From Phycisphaeraceae bacterium (GTDB lineage Bacteria; Planctomycetota; Phycisphaerae; Phycisphaerales; UBA1924), in the NCBI GenBank assembly GCA_009827205.1, contig WUAK01000081.1, forward strand, positions 1 to 10,443: DNA of 10,443 bases, read 5' to 3'. Both the position numbers and the translations under genes were made by a program. Below the pieces are notes generated by a model. The model ran no database searches and was not told the origin of the DNA. It saw nothing but the letters and a program-made list of their open reading frames with translations. Positions 6,688 to 10,443 of this stretch are shown in pieces; position 1 is the first letter of the stretch, and every line of letters starts with the position of its first letter.

Positions 6688-7898
6688 GGCGTGCCTTCCT
6701 CGTCCTCGGAGTCACTCGCCTGAGGCTGCGGGGGAGATGCAGCCGCAGAGCCCGCCATCTGCGGATTGACCGTTGCCCCGGGGAACGCTCGCTGCACACC
6801 GTTGACGATTACCCGATCAGCTTCAGCAAGGCCGTCCAGGACGATCCGATTACCGTCCACGACCTGTGCCGTCTCAATCGAGCGCCGCTCAACTGTGTTT
6901 GAGGCATTTACCACCAGCACGTAAGAGCCCGCGAGATCTCTCTGCACGGCTACTTCTGGAACAAGCATCTGCTCGCCTGTGATGTCAGGAACGAGTAGTC
7001 GAACAAACATCCCAGGGAAGAGGCTCCCATCCGCGTTTGGAAAGGCAGCCCGTGCAGTCAACGTACCGGTTGTTGCATCGAGCCCAGTCTCAGCAAAATC
7101 GAATCTGCCTGTCTGTGAGTACTCCACTCCATCCGCGGTCACGAGTGTGACAGGCTTGGCCTCCTCATCCGTTGGGCGCTCAGGCCTGTGGCCTGCATCT
7201 TCAACAAACTCCAAGAGGTCGCGCTCGGAGATCTCGATGTACGCGTAAATCGGATCGTCCTGCACGATCGTGGTCAACAGCGTGGGCTCGCCGCCGCCAA
7301 CCAGATTGCCGGGGTCCACCATCGACCGCGAAGCCCGTCCAGAGATCGGCGCACGGATCGTCGTGTACTCAAGCTCGATCTCCGCGGCATCGACCTGTGC
7401 CTGAGCCGCCAGCACCGCTGCTTCGGCAACCGCGACCTCCGCTTCCCGCTCGATCACCTCGATCTCACTCGCGGCTGCCTGTTCAAGAGCCTGCTTTGTC
7501 CGGTCACGTCGAACCGACGCCAGGTCCCTCGACGCAACCGCTTGGGCGAGTTCAGCCTCCGCGGCGCTCAGGCGTGCTTCAAAGGGTTCGGGCTCGATCG
7601 TGAAGAGCACCTGGCCCTCTCCGGATTCGGAAGGGCCGGCGACGACGAAACCATCCTCAAACTCCACCGTTCGGAGGAATCCCTGGACCCTTGCTCGGAC
7701 ATCAACACTCTCGTCCGCCGCGAGCTGGCCCGTGAACTCCTTGTAGGTCGTGACCTCCTGTACCAGAGGCGTCGCGACAGTCACAGCCGGTGGGGGTGGG
7801 GGCTCAAAGGAGGTCGACTCCTTACAAGAGGCAAGAAAGCACGCGACACCCGTGGCCAAGATGAGCCTGGCAGTCACCGATCGCTTCAAAAGAACCAT
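6684..7898 (-). CDS. RND efflux membrane-fusion protein (AcrA/MexA family lipoprotein)
   Basis: Periplasmic adaptor linking the RND pump to an outer-membrane channel. The 404-residue product starts with a lipoprotein signal, MVLLKRSVTARLILATGVAC, and lipobox L22-A23-S24-C25, so Cys25 is probably acylated. A proline-rich linker follows (33-37). First lipoyl half: GQLAADESVDVRARVQGFL (57-75). Alpha-hairpin rich in Ala/Glu: about 105-177. Second lipoyl half: IRAPISGRASRSMVDPGNLV (181-200). Beta-barrel hallmark: TGTLTARAAFPN then LFPGMFVRL (277-301). Membrane-proximal region: about 305-380. The C-terminus is an acidic, Pro/Ser-rich tail. I chose ATG at 7898 because GGAGG lies 7 bases upstream and it begins the signal exactly. 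A TTG at 7931 would add 11 residues. First gene of the operon, overlapping the RND gene by 4 bases. No TolC-type channel gene follows it. Confidence 0.94.
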   Translation of the reverse strand: MVLLKRSVTARLILATGVACFLASCKESTSFEPPPPPAVTVATPLVQEVTTYKEFTGQLAADESVDVRARVQGFLRTVEFEDGFVVAGPSESGEGQVLFTIEPEPFEARLSAAEAELAQAVASRDLASVRRDRTKQALEQAAASEIEVIEREAEVAVAEAAVLAAQAQVDAAEIELEYTTIRAPISGRASRSMVDPGNLVGGGEPTLLTTIVQDDPIYAYIEISERDLLEFVEDAGHRPERPTDEEAKPVTLVTADGVEYSQTGRFDFAETGLDATTGTLTARAAFPNADGSLFPGMFVRLLVPDITGEQMLVPEVAVQRDLAGSYVLVVNASNTVERRSIETAQVVDGNRIVLDGLAEADRVIVNGVQRAFPGATVNPQMAGSAAASPPQPQASDSEDEEGTP

Positions 7899-7967
7899 GA
7901 GCAGACCTCCGATTGTCACGCATAGTAACAACCCTTACCAGGCTCGCTTGGAGGCCCGATCCCGCTC

Positions 7968-8008
7968 CCAAGCCCCTATCAGGTTTCAGAGTGACTAAAG
8001 GGGCTTGG
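7968..8008. repeat. Inverted repeat upstream of the efflux operon (possible operator)
   Basis: CCAAGCCCCT (7968-7977) and AGGGGCTTGG (7999-8008) are a perfect 10-bp inverted pair separated by 21 bases. They stand 70-110 bases upstream of the efflux start codon, within the gap shared with the tRNA. A further GCTTGGAGG-like element (7946-7954) repeats part of the right arm. No T-run follows on either strand, so a terminator is unlikely. Arm spacing (centre to centre about 31 bases, three helical turns) would suit two bound dimers or a looped regulator. The role is inferred. Confidence 0.45.
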
Positions 8009-8019
8009 AGGGGTATCCT
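7991..8019 (+). promoter_or_regulatory. Candidate promoter for tRNA-Ser
   Basis: GTGACT (7991-7996; matches TTGACA at four positions) and TATCCT (8014-8019; four of six) are 17 bases apart. They would start transcription about 45 bases before the tRNA. It overlaps the right arm of the inverted repeat, so a factor bound there could also affect the tRNA. Confidence 0.35.
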
Positions 8020-8070
8020 TTCACCCGAAGCAGGCGACCCCCAGAACCCAACTGGACCAGCCGACTTTGA

Positions 8071-8159
8071 GGAGCGGTGCCCGAGAGGCTGAAGGGGCCG
8101 GATTGCTAATCCGGTGTGCGGGGTTACCCGTACCGCGGGTTCGAATCCCGCCCGCTCCG
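8071..8159 (+). tRNA. tRNA-Ser (anticodon GCT)
   Basis: An 89-base class II tRNA reading AGC/AGU serine codons. The acceptor GGAGCGG (8071-8077) pairs with CCGCTCC (8152-8158), with discriminator G at 8159. The D-arm region begins CCCGAGAGGCTGAAGGG. The anticodon stem CCGGA/TCCGG (8098-8102, 8110-8114) carries loop TTGCTAA with GCT at 8105-8107. The long variable arm (8115-8134) has stem CGGG-GTTA-CCCG. The T-stem GCGGG/CCCGC closes loop TTCGAAT (8140-8146). CCA is not encoded (GTT follows), so it must be added by tRNA nucleotidyltransferase. No clear terminator is visible downstream. Confidence 0.96.
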
Positions 8160-8396
8160 TTCTCTATAGCGCCGTCACCCTATAGCTCTAACCACGATCC
8201 GGGCTCTGTCCAGACTTCTTTGCGTCAATCCTCACAATCGGTTGGAATCGTCACGAACTCAGTGGTCGTTCTCTGTGAATTGAACCCTGAATCTGCACCT
8301 TAAAACACGTCCCCGGGGTTCTTGGAGATCATCATGGTGGCAGTGCACTCGTAGCAGTCTCGCTCAAAATAACGTGACAGCGCATACACTGGCCCC
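8160..8396. other. Gap between tRNA-Ser and the peptidase gene
   Basis: These 237 bases hold no coding frame with a ribosome site or family resemblance. Two copies of the self-complementary hexamer CTATAG (8164-8169 and 8180-8185) lie just after the tRNA and could form a weak hairpin, but without a T-run. The only other signal is the -10-like box next to the peptidase start. Confidence 0.5.
8385..8390 (+). promoter_or_regulatory. -10-like box placed for a leaderless peptidase transcript
   Basis: TACACT (TAnnnT type, four matches to TATAAT) ends 6 bases before the ATG at 8397. A start site 7 bases after such a box would fall on the A of the ATG, leaving no 5' leader. In agreement, no Shine-Dalgarno sequence precedes this ATG (GCGCATACACTGGCCCC). 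No good -35 is seen. Confidence 0.35.
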
Positions 8397-9779
8397 ATGA
8401 AACGCATACCTATCGCCGTCGCTTTACTCGCCCTCGCCGCCCCGTTCGCCTCGGCACAGATTGATGACCTGACCGTCCGCGTGCCTCACGAGACCTTGGA
8501 CAAACGTGCTCCAGTGGGCGATGAAGCCATGGGTGCTGCTGGACCGCGTGGGCTGATCACGCAGGAGGTATACCGCGAGCGTCGGCTGCGTCTGCTCAAT
8601 CACATGCGGGACAACGGTTTCTCCGCTGCGGTAATCTTCAACGAGACGAGGAACTCCCCCTCGGGCGGCCCGGACCGGTCCGGACTCGATTTCTACTACC
8701 TCACGGGCATCGAGCACGAGCCTGGGGCGGCGCTGCTGCTCGACCCAGACGCCGACCAGTACCTCGAGGCGCTCTTCCTTCCAATGCTCGACGTGGAAGA
8801 TCACGTCTGGCACGGGGAGCGTTCGGCCCTCGGACGCGAGCTCGAACTGAGCACAGGTTTCGCCAGGGTTCGCCGTCTCGGGTCACTCCCCGGGGCGCTC
8901 GCCTCGGCGATTCTCACGGGCGAGTCGAACAAAGCTGTCTTCCTCGGGCCAGTAGTGGGGTACTCCAGCCCGGTGCCCAATCAACTGCAGGTGCTGCGCG
9001 ACGCGACATCCCGCATTCCCGGTGCTTCGGTGGGCCTTGACCGCGAGATCCTGCCCGCGATGCGACAGGCGAAGGACAAGCACGAAGTCGAGCTCACGCG
9101 CAGGGCGATCGCAAACACGATGGCAGGACTCGGCGAGGGAATGAAGCTCGTCGAACCGGGCATGACCGAGTTCGAACTGCGGACGATCATCGAGATGGCA
9201 TTCCACGAGGCGGGCTCGCGTCGACTGGCATTTGGAAGCATCGTGGGCTCAGGACCAAACTCGTGCGTGCTGCACTATCGGGGCGAGCACGATCACCGTG
9301 TGATGAACGATGGTGAGTTGGTGCTCTGCGACGTTGGCGCTGAAGTTGAGAACTACGCCGCTGATATCACACGGACCTTCCCGATCTCGGGCACGTTCAC
9401 GCCCCGCCAGCGCGAGGTGTACAACGTGGTGCTCCGCGCTGCCGACGAGGCGATCGCGGCAATCCGTCCGGGTGTCACCTTCGCCGAGCTGAATGACATC
9501 GCACGCGGCGTGATCGAGGAGGCGGGCTACACCGACGACATGAAGCACGGGCTCGGGCACTTCCTCGGTCTGTACGTGCACGACGCGGGCAACTACCACC
9601 TGCCGCTCACACCGGGAACAATCATCACGATCGAACCCGGGCTGTATCTGTCGGACGAGAACATCGGGATCCGTATCGAGGATGATGTCCTTGTGACCGA
9701 GGACGGCTACGAGGTGCTGACACGCGGGTTGCCTCGCACAGCAGATGAGATCGAGGCGTTCATGGCTGGAGGAGAGTGA
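8397..9779 (+). CDS. Exported M24 metallopeptidase, Xaa-Pro aminopeptidase (PepP) type
   Basis: Predicted dinuclear-metal aminopeptidase that removes the N-terminal residue before proline. The 460-residue product has a Sec signal (1-20, ASA|Q), unlike cytoplasmic PepP of E. coli (about 440 residues), so it probably acts in the periplasm or outside. About 54-175 is the aminopeptidase P N-terminal domain (FYYLTGIEHEPGAALLLDP). About 229-445 is the pita-bread catalytic domain. All five metal ligands are present: D312 (LCDVGAE), D323 (AADITRTFP), H388 (HGLGHFLGLYVHD), E413 (TIEPGLY) and E428 (RIEDDVLVT). The proton-shuttle and substrate histidines H293 (LHYRG), H384 and H395 are also there. The ATG starts the signal peptide exactly but lacks a ribosome site (see the -10-like box). 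It appears monocistronic. A prolidase-like dipeptidase is the main alternative, but the HGxxHxxGLxVHD form favours PepP. Confidence 0.93.
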   Translation: MKRIPIAVALLALAAPFASAQIDDLTVRVPHETLDKRAPVGDEAMGAAGPRGLITQEVYRERRLRLLNHMRDNGFSAAVIFNETRNSPSGGPDRSGLDFYYLTGIEHEPGAALLLDPDADQYLEALFLPMLDVEDHVWHGERSALGRELELSTGFARVRRLGSLPGALASAILTGESNKAVFLGPVVGYSSPVPNQLQVLRDATSRIPGASVGLDREILPAMRQAKDKHEVELTRRAIANTMAGLGEGMKLVEPGMTEFELRTIIEMAFHEAGSRRLAFGSIVGSGPNSCVLHYRGEHDHRVMNDGELVLCDVGAEVENYAADITRTFPISGTFTPRQREVYNVVLRAADEAIAAIRPGVTFAELNDIARGVIEEAGYTDDMKHGLGHFLGLYVHDAGNYHLPLTPGTIITIEPGLYLSDENIGIRIEDDVLVTEDGYEVLTRGLPRTADEIEAFMAGGE

Positions 9780-9890
9780 GCAGGAGACAGTTCAGCTCTT
9801 TCCGTTGCCTCTCTCGCCAGTATCGCCCAGCCTACGCGTTGTGAGCTCTCACAGGGGGCTCGGCACACTCTGCAGTCTGAGTTATTCGTC

Positions 9891-9896
9891 TAGAAT
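9891..9896 (+). promoter_or_regulatory. Candidate -10 box for the PRX-like gene
   Basis: TAGAAT (five of six matches to TATAAT) lies 27 bases before the ATG at 9924, so the leader would be about 20 bases and contain the ribosome site GGAG (9914-9917). The same hexamer stands before rpoZ. No clear -35 is seen. The rest of the 9780-9923 gap shows no terminator or gene. Confidence 0.35.
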
Positions 9897-9923
9897 CAAA
9901 AGTACCCAACGTAGGAGTGATTC

Positions 9924-10443
9924 ATGGCACGCACCCCATCAACAATGCTCGAACTCGGCACCCAGGCTCCCGCGTTCGATCTCCCCAATTTCAACAACAA
10001 CGTGGCCGAGAAACAAATGCACACCGACGATGCCCGGGGCCCTCAGGGCATGCTTGTCATGTTCATCTGCAACCACTGCCCGTTCGTGATCCATGTCGCC
10101 GACGAGATTGCACGCCTCGGACACGACGCCAAGTCACACGGCATAGGTGTGGTCGCGATCATGCCCAACGACGTCATCACCCATCCGGACGACGCGCCGG
10201 CGCACATGACCGAACTCGCCGAGAAGCTCGGTTTCACGTTCCCTTACCTCTACGACGAAACGCAAGCAGTCGCCAAGGCATACAGAGCAGCCTGCACACC
10301 GGACTTCTTCCTGTTCGACCGCGATCTGAAACTCGTCTACAGGGGACAACTCGACGATGCACGCCCGGGCAACGACGAACCGATCACGGGCAGGGATCTT
10401 CGAGACGCTCTGCACGCGGTTGCGCAGGGCGCATCAGTTGAGA
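9924..10443 (+). CDS. Thioredoxin-fold PRX-like protein with CxxC motif, 3' end cut by window
   Basis: Predicted thiol-redox protein of the AhpC/TSA-redoxin type, matching the PRX-like 1 group, whose CxxC second cysteine sits where peroxiredoxins have the peroxidatic cysteine. The exact reaction is unknown. 173 residues are visible and nearly complete for the family (about 180-200). Features: LGTQAPAFDLPNF (11-23), the redox motif FICNHCPFVIH (47-57) with Cys49 and Cys52, the strand GIGVVAIMPND (73-83), FTFPYLYDETQAVAKAYRA (104-122), the cis-Pro-like site ACTPDFFLFD (123-132) with an extra Cys124, and LVYRGQLDD (137-145). No signal peptide, so cytoplasmic. The start is supported by TAGGAG at 9912-9917, 6 bases before the ATG. 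No stop occurs before 10443. Cys124 might form a second disulfide, but this is inference. Confidence 0.9.
   Translation, partial: MARTPSTMLELGTQAPAFDLPNFNNNVAEKQMHTDDARGPQGMLVMFICNHCPFVIHVADEIARLGHDAKSHGIGVVAIMPNDVITHPDDAPAHMTELAEKLGFTFPYLYDETQAVAKAYRAACTPDFFLFDRDLKLVYRGQLDDARPGNDEPITGRDLRDALHAVAQGASVE

Noticed and set aside
7188..7925. 245-codon open frame on the plus strand opposite the membrane-fusion protein
   Set aside because: Long only because of third-position GC bias. The minus-strand product has a lipobox, lipoyl motifs and operon overlap; this one has none of these.
6686..7931. TTG start at 7931 for the membrane-fusion protein
   Set aside because: It would place 11 residues before the lipoprotein signal, and the GGAGG ribosome site lies inside that extension, correctly spaced for ATG 7898.
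8164..8185. CTATAG repeat pair after the tRNA as a terminator
   Set aside because: Only six mostly A-T pairs, a 10-base loop and no T-run.
8067..8303. 78-codon frame across the tRNA
   Set aside because: It is a chance frame through a structured tRNA gene and its flank, without a ribosome site.

Overview
The window looks like chromosomal DNA of a marine-type planctomycete, most likely class Phycisphaerae. The strongest clue is the C-terminus of the secreted protein at 2047-3528. It ends in a single EF-hand motif between two cysteines (CPADQNFDGNLSPTDF...GC), the 'GC-type dockerin' tail typical of exported proteins in that group. GC-rich coding sequence, GTG starts, a tRNA without encoded CCA and the housekeeping gene mix fit this. 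No phage, transposon, CRISPR or known defence module is visible.

Layout, left to right. Minus strand 1-565: a conserved housekeeping pair, rpoZ (RNA polymerase omega) followed by the 5' part of coaC/coaBC (phosphopantothenoylcysteine decarboxylase), which runs off the left edge. Divergent from it at 801-1397 (+) is a protein with an N-terminal DUF3553/Tudor-like beta-barrel and an unknown helical C-terminus. At 1623-1892 (+) is an 89-residue protein, mostly one perfect-heptad coiled coil, closed by a strong intrinsic terminator (1928-1967). At 2047-3528 (+) is an exported seven-bladed FG-GAP/VCBS propeller with an Ig-like domain and the dockerin tail.

Minus strand 3556-7898 is a two-gene tripartite-efflux operon: a lipoprotein membrane-fusion protein followed, with a 4-base GTGA overlap, by an HAE1-type RND pump (AcrB/MexB family). 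No outer-membrane channel gene or regulator lies beside it within the window. Upstream is a 10-bp perfect inverted repeat that could be an operator.

Plus strand 8071-8159 is tRNA-Ser(GCT). It is followed by an exported M24 metallopeptidase of the Xaa-Pro aminopeptidase type (8397-9779), whose start codon sits where a leaderless transcript would begin. Last is a thioredoxin-fold PRX-like protein with a CxxC motif (9924 to the right edge).

I found no clear new multi-gene system. The most open questions are the Tudor-like protein next to rpoZ, the coiled-coil protein behind it, an Asn-to-Asp change in the CoaC active-site motif, and the possible leaderless start of the peptidase.
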